From an uncultured Acetobacteraceae bacterium (GTDB lineage: Bacteria > Pseudomonadota > Alphaproteobacteria > Acetobacterales > Acetobacteraceae), in assembly GCA_943912335.1 (NCBI GenBank), contig CALTUD010000014.1, forward strand, positions 1-64,000: 64,000 nt of DNA, read 5' to 3'. The notes beneath the pieces were generated by a model. The model searched no databases, was not told the DNA's origin, and worked only from the letters and a program-made list of their open reading frames with translations. Positions 36,530 through 45,149 of this stretch are shown here, piece by piece. How positions within the stretch are numbered: position 1 is the stretch's first letter; each line of letters begins with the position of its first letter. The translations under genes and the position numbers were made by a program.

Positions 36530-37450
36530 ATGCGACGCAAGCGCGGACGCGCCCTTGACGGGTGGCTGATCGTCGACAAGCCCGCGGGCATGACCTCCAC
36601 CGATGTGGTGAACAAGGTGCGACGGGGCTTCGACGCCCAGAAGGCCGGCCATGGCGGCACGCTCGATCCGCTCGCCACCGGGCTGTTGCCGGTTGCGTTC
36701 GGCGCGGCGACCAAGACCGTGCCCTACATCATGGACGGCACCAAGCTGTACCATTTCACGCTGCGGATCGGCGAAGCGCGCGATACGGACGATGCCGACG
36801 GGCAGGTGATCGCCACCTCCGACGTCAGGCCGACCGACCAGCAGTTCCGCGACGCGTTGCCGGCGTTCCGGGGCGAGATCATGCAGGTTCCGCCGATCTT
36901 CTCCGCCATCAAGGTGGCGGGCGAGCGCGCGTACGACATGGCGCGCGAGGGGCGGGCACCGGTTCTGGAGCCGCGCCCGGCGCGGATCGACCGGTTCGAG
37001 CTGATCGAGCGCGTGGACGAACACACGGCGATCTTCGAGGTCCAGTCCGGCAAGGGCGTCTACATGCGCTCGCTGGCCCGCGACCTCGCGGTGGCCTGCG
37101 GCACTGTGGGCCATGTGGCCGGTCTGCGCCGCCTGCGCGTGGGGCCGTTCCACGAGAAGGATGCGATTTCCCTGGACAAAATCCTGGCGACGGAGGACAA
37201 CGCGCCCGCCTCGCCGGAGCTGCTGCTGCCGGTCGCGACCGCGCTGGCCGACATCCCGGCGCTGGCCCTGACCAGCAGCGAAGCGGCAAGCCTCCAGCAC
37301 GGCCAGGCGATCAGCCTGGTCGAACTGATGGGCCGGATTCCAGACACGGCCGATCCCGCAGGCGGGATCGCCCGGGCCATGGACGGCGGGCGCGTGATCG
37401 GACTCTGCCGACTCGAAGACGGGTGGCTGCGTCCGGAACGCCTTCTCTAA
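36530..37450 (+). CDS. truB: tRNA pseudouridine(55) synthase TruB
   Basis: A 306-residue enzyme that makes pseudouridine 55 in the T-loop of tRNA. The catalytic Asp46 lies in GHGGTLDPLATG, and GWLIVDKPAGMTSTDVV is the standard N-terminus. The RNA-binding part includes FRGEIMQVPPIFSAIKVAGERAYDMARE and SGKGVYMRSLARDLA. ATG 36530 gives the proper start; the longer frame from 36413 adds non-conserved residues. It is followed 22 bases later by rpsO, the usual order. Confidence 0.95.
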   Translation: MRRKRGRALDGWLIVDKPAGMTSTDVVNKVRRGFDAQKAGHGGTLDPLATGLLPVAFGAATKTVPYIMDGTKLYHFTLRIGEARDTDDADGQVIATSDVRPTDQQFRDALPAFRGEIMQVPPIFSAIKVAGERAYDMAREGRAPVLEPRPARIDRFELIERVDEHTAIFEVQSGKGVYMRSLARDLAVACGTVGHVAGLRRLRVGPFHEKDAISLDKILATEDNAPASPELLLPVATALADIPALALTSSEAASLQHGQAISLVELMGRIPDTADPAGGIARAMDGGRVIGLCRLEDGWLRPERLL

Positions 37451-37472
37451 CCATCGTTCCCGGAGAACCACG

Positions 37473-37742
37473 ATGTCGATCACTGCCGAGCGCCGTACCG
37501 CTCTCATCAAGGACTATAAGACCGGCGAAGCCGATACCGGCTCACCCGAAGTGCAGGTTGCGCTGCTCACCGAGCGCATCACCAACCTGACCGAGCACCT
37601 GAAGACCCACGCGAAGGACTTCCATTCGCGCCGTGGCCTGCTGATGCTGGTCGGCCGCCGCCGCCGCCTGCTGGACTACGTGAAGCGCAAGGAAGTGGCG
37701 CGCTACGAGGCGCTGATCGCCCGTCTGGGTCTGCGTCGCTAA
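37473..37742 (+). CDS. rpsO: 30S ribosomal protein S15
   Basis: An 89-residue S15, full length, with the typical ALIKDYKTGEADTGSPEVQVALLTERI start and HSRRGLLMLVGRRRRLLDYVK RNA-binding region. GGAGA precedes the ATG. It binds the central domain of 16S rRNA and usually regulates its own translation. A cluster of hairpins (37751-37868) separates it from pnp, where an RNase processing site is normal. Confidence 0.97.
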   Translation: MSITAERRTALIKDYKTGEADTGSPEVQVALLTERITNLTEHLKTHAKDFHSRRGLLMLVGRRRRLLDYVKRKEVARYEALIARLGLRR

Positions 37743-37750
37743 CAGCCGAT

Positions 37751-37868
37751 CCAGGGGCTTTGCCCCTGGACCCCACAAAAGGGCAGTCGCCCTTTTGAAA
37801 CCCAATTGCTAGAACAACTGGGTGTCCAGAGGGCTTCGCCCTCTGGCGGGTCCAGGGCAGAGCCCTGG
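37751..37868. repeat. Composite palindromic element of five hairpins between rpsO and pnp
   Basis: Five close stem-loops: 37751-37769 (CCAGGGGC, TTT, GCCCCTGG), 37777-37796 (AAAAGGGC, AGTC, GCCCTTTT), 37801-37822 (CCCAATTG with CAACTGGG), 37826-37846 (CCAGAGGGC, TTC, GCCCTCTGG) and 37852-37868 (CCAGGGC, AGA, GCCCTGG). Hairpins two and five have clear relatives at 43835-43852 and 43860-43874. It behaves like an extragenic palindromic repeat and may set mRNA processing between rpsO and pnp. Confidence 0.7.
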
Positions 37869-37969
37869 CACAACCACGGCGGACCAGTCCGGCGTTTCAG
37901 GCCACATGGGGTCCCCTCTCCATGCCGTCCGAAACGTCGCCGTCCGTCCCAAACCTCAAGGACAAACCG

Positions 37970-40162
37970 ATGTTCGACTTCTACCGCAAGGAAATCGAGT
38001 GGGGCGGTCGCACCCTCGTTCTGGAAACCGGCAAGATCGCCCGTCAGGCCGACGGCGCCGTGCTGGCGCATTACGGCGACACCATCGTGCTCTGCACCGC
38101 CGTCGGCGCGAAGAGCGTGAAGCCGGGCCAGGATTTCTTCCCGCTCACCGTGAACTACCAGGAAAAGGCGTTCGCCGCCGGCAAGATCCCGGGCGGCTTC
38201 TTCAAGCGCGAGGGCCGTCCGTCGGAGGCCGAGGTGCTGAACTCGCGCCTGATCGACCGCCCGCTGCGTCCGCTGTTCCCGGACAATTTCCGCAACGAGG
38301 TCCAGGTGGTCGCGACCGTGCTGTCGCACGACCTCGAGAACGATCCGGCGCTGGTCGCCATGATCGGCTGCTCGGCTGCGCTGACCCTGTCCGGCATTCC
38401 GTTCTTCGGCCCGATCGCGGGCTGCCGCGTCGGCTACAAGAACGGCGAATACGTGCTGAACCCGACCCTGGCCGAGATCAAGGACAGCGAGCTGGACCTG
38501 GTTCTGGCCGGCACCGCCGAGGGCGTGCTGATGGTCGAGTCCGAAGCCTCCGAGCTGTCGGAAGAGGTGATGCTGGGCGCCGTGTCGTTCGGCCATGCCG
38601 CCTGCCAGCCGGTGATCGACGCCATCATCGCTCTCGCCGAGCATGCCGCGAAGCAGCCCTGGACCCTGGCCGAGCCCTCCGCCGAGGAGATCGCCCTCAA
38701 GGCCCGCGTCGACGCGCTGGGCCGTGCGGACATCGCCGAAGCCTACAAGGAGCGGGTCAAGCAGAGCCGCTACGAGAAGGTCGGCGCCGCCAAGAAGCAG
38801 ATCGCGGCCAAGCTCACCGCCGAGGGTCTCGACGCCGACAAGGCGAAGGGCTTCCTGAAGGAGCTCGAAGCCGACGTGGTGCGCGGCGCCATCCTGGATA
38901 CCGGCCTGCGCATCGACGGCCGCGACACCAAGACCGTCCGTCCGATCGTCAGCGAGGTCGGCATCCTGCCGCGTGCGCATGGTTCGGCGCTGTTCACCCG
39001 TGGCGAGACCCAGGCGCTGGTGGTGACCACGCTCGGCACCGGCCAGGACGAGCAGGTGATCGACGCGCTGGAAGGCGAATACCGCTCCAACTTCATGCTG
39101 CACTACAACTTCCCGCCGTACTCGGTCGGTGAGGCCGGTCGCATGGGCTCGCCGGGCCGTCGCGAGATCGGCCATGGCAAGCTGGCGTGGCGGGCGCTGC
39201 ACCCGCTGCTGCCGGGCAAGGAAGCCTTCCCGTACACGCTGCGCGTGGTCTCGGAGATCACCGAATCCAACGGTTCGTCCTCCATGGCGACCGTGTGCGG
39301 CACATCGCTGGCGCTGATGGATGCGGGCGTGCCGCTGAAGCGTCCGGTGGCGGGCATCGCCATGGGCCTGATCAAGGAAGATCGCGGCTTCGCGGTTCTG
39401 TCCGACATCCTGGGCGACGAGGATCATCTCGGCGACATGGACTTCAAGGTGGCCGGCACCGAGAACGGCGTCACCGCCCTGCAGATGGACATCAAGATCA
39501 CGTCCATCACCCCGGAGATCATGAAGATCGCCCTGGAGCAGGCCCGCGACGGCCGCATGCACATCCTGGGCGAGATGGGCAAGGCGCTGACCGAGAATCG
39601 CGGCGGCGTCGCGGCCAACGCGCCGAAGATCACCGTGATCAACGTGCCGAAGGAGAAGATCCGCGACGTGATCGGCACCGGCGGCAAGGTGATCCGCGAG
39701 ATCGTCGAGTTCTCCGGCGCCAAGATCGACATCGGCGACGACGGCACCATCAAGATCGCCGCCACCTCCGAAGAGCAGGCCAACAAGGCGATCAACCGCA
39801 TCCGCGGCATCGTGGCCGAGCCGGAAGTGGGCGCGATCTATGACGGCAAGGTGGTGAAGACGGCCGATTTCGGCGCGTTCGTGAACTTCCTCGGCGCCCG
39901 CGACGGTCTGGTGCACATCTCCGAGCTGACCCAGGGCCGCGTCAACAAGACCACCGACGTGGTCAACAATGGCGACGCGGTGAAGGTGAAGGTTCTGGGC
40001 TTCGACGATCGCGGCAAGGTCAAGCTGTCCATGCGCGTGGTGGATCAGGCCACCGGCGCCGACATCTCCGAGCAGGTCGGACCGAAATCCGGCGGCCGCG
40101 AGGGTGGCGAAGGCGGCGAGCGTCGCGAGCGGGGCCCGCGTCGCGAGCGCAACGACGACTGA
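37970..40162 (+). CDS. pnp: Polyribonucleotide nucleotidyltransferase (PNPase)
   Basis: A 730-residue 3'-5' phosphorolytic exoribonuclease. Two RNase PH domains (about 1-230 and 310-540), a helical linker, then KH (about 550-615) and S1 (about 620-690) domains with GTGGKVIREIVEFSGA and GLVHISELTQGRV. The tail is Gly/Arg-rich. ATG 37970 has AAGGA upstream and gives MFDFYRKEIEWGGR, the standard start; the ATG at 37922 would add 16 residues. It sits downstream of the palindromic element. Confidence 0.96.
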   Translation: MFDFYRKEIEWGGRTLVLETGKIARQADGAVLAHYGDTIVLCTAVGAKSVKPGQDFFPLTVNYQEKAFAAGKIPGGFFKREGRPSEAEVLNSRLIDRPLRPLFPDNFRNEVQVVATVLSHDLENDPALVAMIGCSAALTLSGIPFFGPIAGCRVGYKNGEYVLNPTLAEIKDSELDLVLAGTAEGVLMVESEASELSEEVMLGAVSFGHAACQPVIDAIIALAEHAAKQPWTLAEPSAEEIALKARVDALGRADIAEAYKERVKQSRYEKVGAAKKQIAAKLTAEGLDADKAKGFLKELEADVVRGAILDTGLRIDGRDTKTVRPIVSEVGILPRAHGSALFTRGETQALVVTTLGTGQDEQVIDALEGEYRSNFMLHYNFPPYSVGEAGRMGSPGRREIGHGKLAWRALHPLLPGKEAFPYTLRVVSEITESNGSSSMATVCGTSLALMDAGVPLKRPVAGIAMGLIKEDRGFAVLSDILGDEDHLGDMDFKVAGTENGVTALQMDIKITSITPEIMKIALEQARDGRMHILGEMGKALTENRGGVAANAPKITVINVPKEKIRDVIGTGGKVIREIVEFSGAKIDIGDDGTIKIAATSEEQANKAINRIRGIVAEPEVGAIYDGKVVKTADFGAFVNFLGARDGLVHISELTQGRVNKTTDVVNNGDAVKVKVLGFDDRGKVKLSMRVVDQATGADISEQVGPKSGGREGGEGGERRERGPRRERNDD

Positions 40163-40183
40163 GCCTGACAAGGTTTGCAAAAC

Positions 40184-40217
40184 GGCCCGGCCATCGCACG
40201 TCTTGCGGTGCCGGGCC
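40184..40217 (+). terminator. GC-rich hairpin after pnp
   Basis: GGCCCGG (40184-40190) pairs with CCGGGCC (40211-40217), and an inner stem CATCGCA (40192-40198) pairs with TGCGGTG (40204-40210). There is no strong T tract after it, so it may protect the 3' end rather than terminate alone. Confidence 0.4.
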
Positions 40218-40359
40218 GGCGTTGCAATCTGAGACACGGACCATGTTCTGACGCCGCACCCGCTCCATGGGACGCAGGCGTCGATGAGACGCGAACGAGA
40301 GCGGGCGGAGAAAACGGGCTCAATGCCCGCGCCCAGGTGGGAAACGGCGGCACCGAGCG

Positions 40360-41772
40360 ATGAAGACGATCAACGCGATCCGGATGGGCGGAGTGGACGT
40401 CCTGCCGCTGGTCGAGGGCGGCAAGGGCGTGTCGGTCTCCACCGGCATTTGCTCCGGCCATTGGGCGGCCGCCGACGGCGCCGGCACCATCTCGGTTGTC
40501 AACGCCGACAGCTACGACGAGCAGGGCCGGGTCATTCCGCAGCTCTACAAGGGCCGCACCCGCCGCGACCGTCATGAGGAGATGGTGGAATACGCCATCT
40601 CCGGCGGCATCACCCAGGCGCAGCAGGCTCATGAGCTGGCCGGCGGACGCGGTCGCATCCATGCCAACATCCTGTGGGAGATGGGCGCCGCCGAGCGCGT
40701 CATCACCGGGGTGCTGGAAGGCGCCAAGGGGCTAATCCACGGTCTCACTTGCGGCGCCGGCATGCCCTATCGCCTCAGCGACATCGCCGCCCGGTTCGGC
40801 ATCCATTATTACCCGATCGTGTCCTCCGGCCGCGCCTTCAACGCGCTGTGGAAGCGCGCCTATCACAAGACCGCGGAGCTACTCGGCGGCGTGGTGTACG
40901 AAGATCCCTGGCTCGCGGGTGGCCATAACGGCCTGTCCAACAGCGAAAGCCCGGATCGTCCTGAGCCGCCGCTGCCGCGCGTGCTCGAGCTGCGCCGCAC
41001 CATGCGTTTGTTCGGGCTGGATCAGGTGCCGATCATCATGGCCGGCGGCGTGTGGTGGCTGGAGGAATGGGAGGACTGGATCGACAACCCCGATCTGGGC
41101 CCGATCGCCTTCCAGTTCGGCACCCGCCCGCTGCTGACGCGCGAAAGCCCGATCCCCGAGGCCTGGAAGCAGCGGCTGATGCAGCTCAAGGAAGGCGACA
41201 TCTTCCTGAACAAGTTCAGCCCGACCGGATTCTACTCCTCGGCGGTGAAGAACGAGTTCCTGAACGATCTGCGCCGTCGCTCCGAGCGCCAGGTGGCATT
41301 CTCGCCCGAGCCGGTCGGCGACCACACCGCTGCCTATCTGATCAGCGGCCGCCGTCAGGTGTTCCTGACCCCGCACGATCTCGATCGGGCCCGCGCCTGG
41401 GAGCAGAACGGCTTCACCGAAGCGCTGCGCACCCCGGACGGCACGCTGGTGTTCGAGACCCGCGCCGCAGCGGCCGAGATCAACGCCGATCAGACCGCGT
41501 GCATGGGCTGCCTGTCGGAATGCCGCTTCTCCTCCTGGAGCCAGAAGGGGCCGACCTACACAAACGGCCACAAGGCCGATCCGCGCTCCTTCTGCATCCA
41601 GAAAACGCTCCAGGCGATCGGCCATGCAGCGGATGACGACGTGGAAGCCACCGAGCGCAACCTGCTGTTCAGCGGGCACAACGCATATCGCTTCGGGTCC
41701 GACCCGTTCTACTCCAACGGGTTCGTGCCGACGGTGAAACAGTTGGTCGAGCGGATTCTGAGCGGCAGGTAA
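40360..41772 (+). CDS. Nitronate monooxygenase (2-nitropropane dioxygenase)-family flavoprotein with C-terminal Cys motif
   Basis: A 470-residue NPD-like protein. The FMN-binding TIM barrel includes GLTCGAGMPYRLSDIAARFGI, YPIVSSGRAF and PIIMAGGVWWLEEW with an insert. It is much longer than typical nitronate monooxygenases (about 330-350 residues). Residues Cys381, Cys384 and Cys388 (CMGCLSEC) and a later Cys near 408 could bind a metal or iron-sulphur cluster. The nearby genes give no pathway context. The ATG at 40360 follows a weak ribosome site. The stop is followed at once by a T-rich/A-rich repeat and a terminator. Confidence 0.78.
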   Translation: MKTINAIRMGGVDVLPLVEGGKGVSVSTGICSGHWAAADGAGTISVVNADSYDEQGRVIPQLYKGRTRRDRHEEMVEYAISGGITQAQQAHELAGGRGRIHANILWEMGAAERVITGVLEGAKGLIHGLTCGAGMPYRLSDIAARFGIHYYPIVSSGRAFNALWKRAYHKTAELLGGVVYEDPWLAGGHNGLSNSESPDRPEPPLPRVLELRRTMRLFGLDQVPIIMAGGVWWLEEWEDWIDNPDLGPIAFQFGTRPLLTRESPIPEAWKQRLMQLKEGDIFLNKFSPTGFYSSAVKNEFLNDLRRRSERQVAFSPEPVGDHTAAYLISGRRQVFLTPHDLDRARAWEQNGFTEALRTPDGTLVFETRAAAAEINADQTACMGCLSECRFSSWSQKGPTYTNGHKADPRSFCIQKTLQAIGHAADDDVEATERNLLFSGHNAYRFGSDPFYSNGFVPTVKQLVERILSGR

Positions 41773-41810
41773 GTCTTCTTTTCTGAAGAAAAGAGGCAAA
41801 AGACATTTTG
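41771..41810 (+). repeat. T-rich/A-rich terminator-like repeat, copy A
   Basis: Starts inside the NPD-like gene stop codon. CTTCTTTTCT pairs with AGAAAAGAGG around a GA turn, and outer GTCTT pairs loosely with AAGAC. It is nearly the same as the copy at 57764-57804 and similar to 8752-8789. Confidence 0.6.
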
Positions 41811-41816
41811 AATGTT

Positions 41817-41842
41817 AAGGCCGCCCGGAAGGGCGGCCTTTT
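41817..41842 (+). terminator. Strong Rho-independent terminator after the NPD-like gene
   Basis: AAGGCCGCCC (41817-41826), loop GGAA, GGGCGGCCTT (41831-41840), then a T tract (to 41842 and more T after). It sits between convergent genes and ends the flavoprotein transcript. Confidence 0.75.
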
Positions 41843-41845
41843 CGT

Positions 41846-42346
41846 TTATTTGGTGACGGTTTCGCCAATCGTGGTTTGCTGCGGAACGGGCGGCGAATGG
41901 AAGGCGGAGGCGCCGTTGTCCTTCACCGGACCCATGGTCGGTTCCGGCTGACGCACGCAGCCACGCAGGATCGGTGCGCACACGCCGTCCTGGCCGATCG
42001 CCTTGTCGTTGTCGCCCGTGTAGTGCACCTCGCTCACGCGATGGTTCACCACGCGGATATTGGCCGAGCAGTAGGTGCCGCTGCCACCCAGGGACACGCC
42101 GCCCAGATTCAGCGGCAGCTCGACGTTGAAGCCGCCCGTGCCGCTCGGCTTGTAGACGTAGTTGAAGATCTGCGTGGCGTCGCTGAGCTGGACCGTTTTG
42201 TCCGGCGGTCCGGCGCACGCCACCAGATCGGCCTGCGACATGCCGATCATGCTGATCTGCGCCTGATGAGACAGCTTGGATGCGCCGTAACCGCAACCGG
42301 ACAGAAGAACGGGAAGAACCAAACAGGCCCCACGGAAACCAGTCAT
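41846..42346 (-). CDS. Small lipoprotein of unknown family
   Basis: A 166-residue protein with a lipoprotein signal (MTGFRGACLVLPVLLSGC; cleavage before Cys18). The mature part begins GYGASKLSHQAQ and contains SMIGMSQADLVACAGPPDK, which resembles the SmpA/BamE-like loop in other short lipoproteins, though weakly. Four Cys residues in the C-terminal half could form disulphides. ATG 42346 follows TTTTGGAG; the frame extends upstream to 42931, which is RdgB in another frame. Probable outer-membrane location, function unknown. Confidence 0.72.
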   Translation of the reverse strand: MTGFRGACLVLPVLLSGCGYGASKLSHQAQISMIGMSQADLVACAGPPDKTVQLSDATQIFNYVYKPSGTGGFNVELPLNLGGVSLGGSGTYCSANIRVVNHRVSEVHYTGDNDKAIGQDGVCAPILRGCVRQPEPTMGPVKDNGASAFHSPPVPQQTTIGETVTK

Positions 42347-42435
42347 GCGTGCTCCAAAAGCGTTGCAACACGCAGAGTGAAGCGCGCCGGCCGGCGGAAC
42401 AATGGCAGCCGGCCCGAAAGCCGGCGCCGCTGCCA

Positions 42436-43047
42436 TCACGCTTGCGTCGGCAGGCACGCCTCCTTGAATGCCGCGAAGGCACGGGCGCGATGGCTGATCG
42501 CGTTCTTCTCCGCTTCCAGCATCTCCGCGAAGCTGCGCCCATCGCCGTTCGGCACGAAGATCGGATCGTAGCCGTGCCCGCCCGATCCACGCGGCGGCCA
42601 GACCACGGTGCCGTCGATGCGTCCCTCGAACACGGCGTCGCGCCCGTCCGGCAGAGCCAGGCACAGCACCGCCACGAACCACGCCGACGGGTCCGCTTCC
42701 AGGGCGGCGCCACCCTCGTCGTGTACGCGCTGCATCGCCACCATCGGATTGCGTGCGGAACCGCCCCAGCGCGCGGAGAAGATTCCCGGCTGCCCGTCCA
42801 GCGCCGCAACGCAGAAGCCGGAATCGTCCGCCAGCGCCGGCAGGCCGGACGCCTTCGCCGCCGCATGCGCCTTCAGACGCGCGTTGCCGACGAAGCTGGT
42901 TTCGGTTTCCTCCGGCTCCGTCAGATTGCATTCGGTGGCGGACACCAGCGTCACGCCCGTACCCTCCAGGAGAGCGGCGAATTCGGCGAGCTTGCCCTTG
43001 TTGTGGCTGGCGAGAACCAGGCGGTCGCCGGACTGCAGACGGATCAT
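42436..43047 (-). CDS. rdgB: dITP/XTP pyrophosphatase (RdgB/HAM1)
   Basis: A 203-residue enzyme that hydrolyses non-canonical purine nucleoside triphosphates to monophosphates to keep them out of DNA. SHNKGKLAEF, EETETSFVGNARLKA, ALADDSGFCVAALDG and GGHGYDPIFVPNGDGRSFAEM are the family motifs. ATG 43047 lies four bases after the rph stop, so rph and rdgB form an operon. The longer frame to 43194 lies inside rph and is rejected. Confidence 0.95.
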   Translation of the reverse strand: MIRLQSGDRLVLASHNKGKLAEFAALLEGTGVTLVSATECNLTEPEETETSFVGNARLKAHAAAKASGLPALADDSGFCVAALDGQPGIFSARWGGSARNPMVAMQRVHDEGGAALEADPSAWFVAVLCLALPDGRDAVFEGRIDGTVVWPPRGSGGHGYDPIFVPNGDGRSFAEMLEAEKNAISHRARAFAAFKEACLPTQA

Positions 43048-43051
43048 CGTG

Positions 43052-43792
43052 TCAGGACTCCGAAACGGCGGCGCGCTGAGCCGCGAACAGGGCGAAAATG
43101 CCGGCGCGGGCCAGCCCATGCAGTTCGGCGAACTGTGCGTCCGTGAACGGCGCGCCCTCGGCGGAGGCCTGGATCTCCACGATGGCGCCGCCATCTGTCA
43201 GAACGAAATTCGCGTCCGCTTCGGCGGCACTGTCCTCGACATAGTCGAGATCGAGCACCCCACCCGCGCCGGTCAAACCGCACGAGACCGCCGCGACCTG
43301 ACCGAGCAGCGGCACGGCAGGCAGCACGCGGTTGCGCACGAGTTTGCTGAAGGCGTGATGCAGGGCGACCCAGCCGCCGGTGATGGCGGCGCAGCGCGTG
43401 CCGCCATCGGCGTTCAGCACGTCGCAATCCACCGTGATCGTCAGCTCGCCCATCGCCTTGCGATCGGTGACGGCGCGCAGGGAACGGCCGATCAGGCGCT
43501 GGATCTCGAGCGTGCGGCCGGATTGCTGGCCGCGCGCCGCTTCGCGCTGGCCGCGCTTGTGCGTGGCGCGCGGGAGCATGCCGTATTCCGCCGTCACCCA
43601 GCCGAGACCCTGCCCACGCAGGAAGCCCGGAACCTTGGACTCGACCGTCGCTGTGCACAGCACTTCGGTGCCGCCCATGCGGATCAAAGCCGACCCCTCG
43701 GCATGATGCGAGAACCCCGGCTCGATCGACACCACGCGCAACGCATCCACCGCCCGCCCCGACGGCCGCCCCAGAACATCCGACACCCGCAT
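43052..43792 (-). CDS. rph: Ribonuclease PH
   Basis: A 246-residue phosphorolytic 3' tRNA exonuclease. Conserved stretches include GSALIRMGGTEVLCTATVE, RGQGLGWVTAEYGMLPRAT, EIQRLIGRSLRAV and DCDVLNADGGTRCAAITGG. ATG 43792 follows GGGAGGAG. It is divergent from hrcA, and repeated hairpins at 43835-43874 lie between them. Confidence 0.95.
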   Translation of the reverse strand: MRVSDVLGRPSGRAVDALRVVSIEPGFSHHAEGSALIRMGGTEVLCTATVESKVPGFLRGQGLGWVTAEYGMLPRATHKRGQREAARGQQSGRTLEIQRLIGRSLRAVTDRKAMGELTITVDCDVLNADGGTRCAAITGGWVALHHAFSKLVRNRVLPAVPLLGQVAAVSCGLTGAGGVLDLDYVEDSAAEADANFVLTDGGAIVEIQASAEGAPFTDAQFAELHGLARAGIFALFAAQRAAVSES

Positions 43793-43834
43793 CTCCTCCC
43801 GTTCTTCGTCGCCTCTCCTAAACCCTGGGTTCCC

Positions 43835-43874
43835 AAAGGGCGACCGCCCTTTGCCGGGCGTGGGCAGAGCCCAC
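43835..43874. repeat. Two-hairpin palindromic element between rph and hrcA
   Basis: AAAGGGC-GACC-GCCCTTT (43835-43852) and GTGGGC-AGA-GCCCAC (43860-43874). These match the pattern of hairpins two and five of the rpsO-pnp element, with the loop AGA shared. It lies in the divergent promoter region. Confidence 0.6.
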
Positions 43875-43916
43875 CTCTGTTGCCACTCCCCCCTCGCTGT
43901 CCGTAGGCTTCCGCGC

Positions 43917-44969
43917 GTGCAACGCCCTCGCCCCCTCCCGCCCGGCCTCGACCCGCGCGCAGCCTCGATCCTGCGCGAGATCGTCGAGCAATATGTGGAA
44001 ACCGGCGATCCTGTCGGCTCGCGCACACTGTCGAAGCGCCTGCCGGATCCGCTTTCGCCCGCCACCATCCGCAGCGTCATGGCCGAGCTGACCGAGGCCG
44101 GACTGCTCTACGCGCCGCACACGTCGGCTGGGCGCATGCCGACCGAAAAGGGCCTGCGCCTGTTCGTGGACGGGCTGCTGCAATTCGGACAACTGGCGGA
44201 AGACGAGCGCGACACCATCGTGCGGTCGCTGGAAACGCGCGGACGATCGCTGGAGGATACGCTGGCCGACGCCTCGGCGATGCTGTCCGGCCTGTCCTCC
44301 GCCGCAGGCCTAGTTCTGGCCCCGAAGACGGACGGCCAGATCAAGCATATCGAGTTCGTGGCGCTGGGGCCGGAACGGGCGCTGGTGATCCTGGTCGGCG
44401 CAGACGGCCAGGTCGAGAACCGGGTGATCGAAACGCCTCCCGGCCTGCCGCCTTCGCGTCTGGTGGAGGCTGGCAACTACCTGAACCAGCGTCTGCGTGG
44501 CCTGACCGTGGCCGAACTGCGCAGCCGCGTGGCGCAGGAGCTGGCGGCGGACCGCTCGGAGCTGGACCAGCTCACCGCCGGAATCGTCGAGTCCGGTCTG
44601 GCGACCTGGGGCGATCAGGGCAGGGGCGGCTCGCTGTTCCTGCGCGGGCAGTCGCGTTTGCTGTCGGACGTGACGCAGATCGAGCGCCTGTCCGCGATCC
44701 AGCTCCTGTTCGACCGGCTGGAGAAGGAGGAGACCATGCTGCGCCTGCTCGATCTGGCGGAGAAGAGCGACGGCGTGCGCATCTTCATCGGTGCGGAAAG
44801 CGGGCTGTTCGGCATGTCGGGCGTGTCGATGGTGGTGGCGCCGGCCCGCAACGAGAGCAACCGCATCGTCGGCGCGATCGGCGTCATCGGCCCGCAGCGG
44901 ATCAATTACGGGAGGATCATCCCGGTGGTGGATTACACGGCGCGGGTGATCGGGCGGTTGCTGGGGTAG
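43917..44969 (+). CDS. hrcA: Heat-inducible transcriptional repressor HrcA
   Basis: A 350-residue repressor of chaperone genes. The N-terminal winged-helix part includes LREIVEQYVETGDPVGSRTLSKRL and SPATIRSVMAELTEAGLLYAPHTSAGRMPTEKGLRLFVD, and the C-terminal part GLFGMSGVSMVVAPARNESNRIVGAIGVIGPQRINYGRIIPVVDYTARV is characteristic (positions within 275-345). GTG 43917 gives the right start. No CIRCE inverted repeat is visible upstream, and grpE/dnaK do not follow; a tRNA gene does. Confidence 0.94.
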   Translation: MQRPRPLPPGLDPRAASILREIVEQYVETGDPVGSRTLSKRLPDPLSPATIRSVMAELTEAGLLYAPHTSAGRMPTEKGLRLFVDGLLQFGQLAEDERDTIVRSLETRGRSLEDTLADASAMLSGLSSAAGLVLAPKTDGQIKHIEFVALGPERALVILVGADGQVENRVIETPPGLPPSRLVEAGNYLNQRLRGLTVAELRSRVAQELAADRSELDQLTAGIVESGLATWGDQGRGGSLFLRGQSRLLSDVTQIERLSAIQLLFDRLEKEETMLRLLDLAEKSDGVRIFIGAESGLFGMSGVSMVVAPARNESNRIVGAIGVIGPQRINYGRIIPVVDYTARVIGRLLG

Positions 44970-44994
44970 GGCGCAAGCAACAGGCACTACAGAA

Positions 44995-45069
<75 letters not shown>

Positions 45070-45149
45070 ATCGAGCAGCCCTATACAAAACCCCCGGGCT
45101 TCCTGCAACATGGCCTTTCCCCGTCCAACCCGAACGCATGGAGCGTCGC

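Noticed and set aside
37751..37868. CRISPR array between rpsO and pnp
   Set aside because: The units are self-complementary hairpins of different sequence, not direct repeats with unique spacers.
37739..40237. 832-codon open frame on the minus strand opposite pnp
   Set aside because: Shadow of the GC-rich codon pattern of pnp; His/Ala/Gly/Leu/Val-rich translation with no domain.
42347..42931. Upstream extension of the small lipoprotein frame
   Set aside because: Overlaps rdgB in another frame, and the signal peptide starts at 42346.
43793..43916. CIRCE element upstream of hrcA
   Set aside because: Looked for TTAGCACTC-N9-GAGTGCTAA; not present. The inverted repeats there are of another type.
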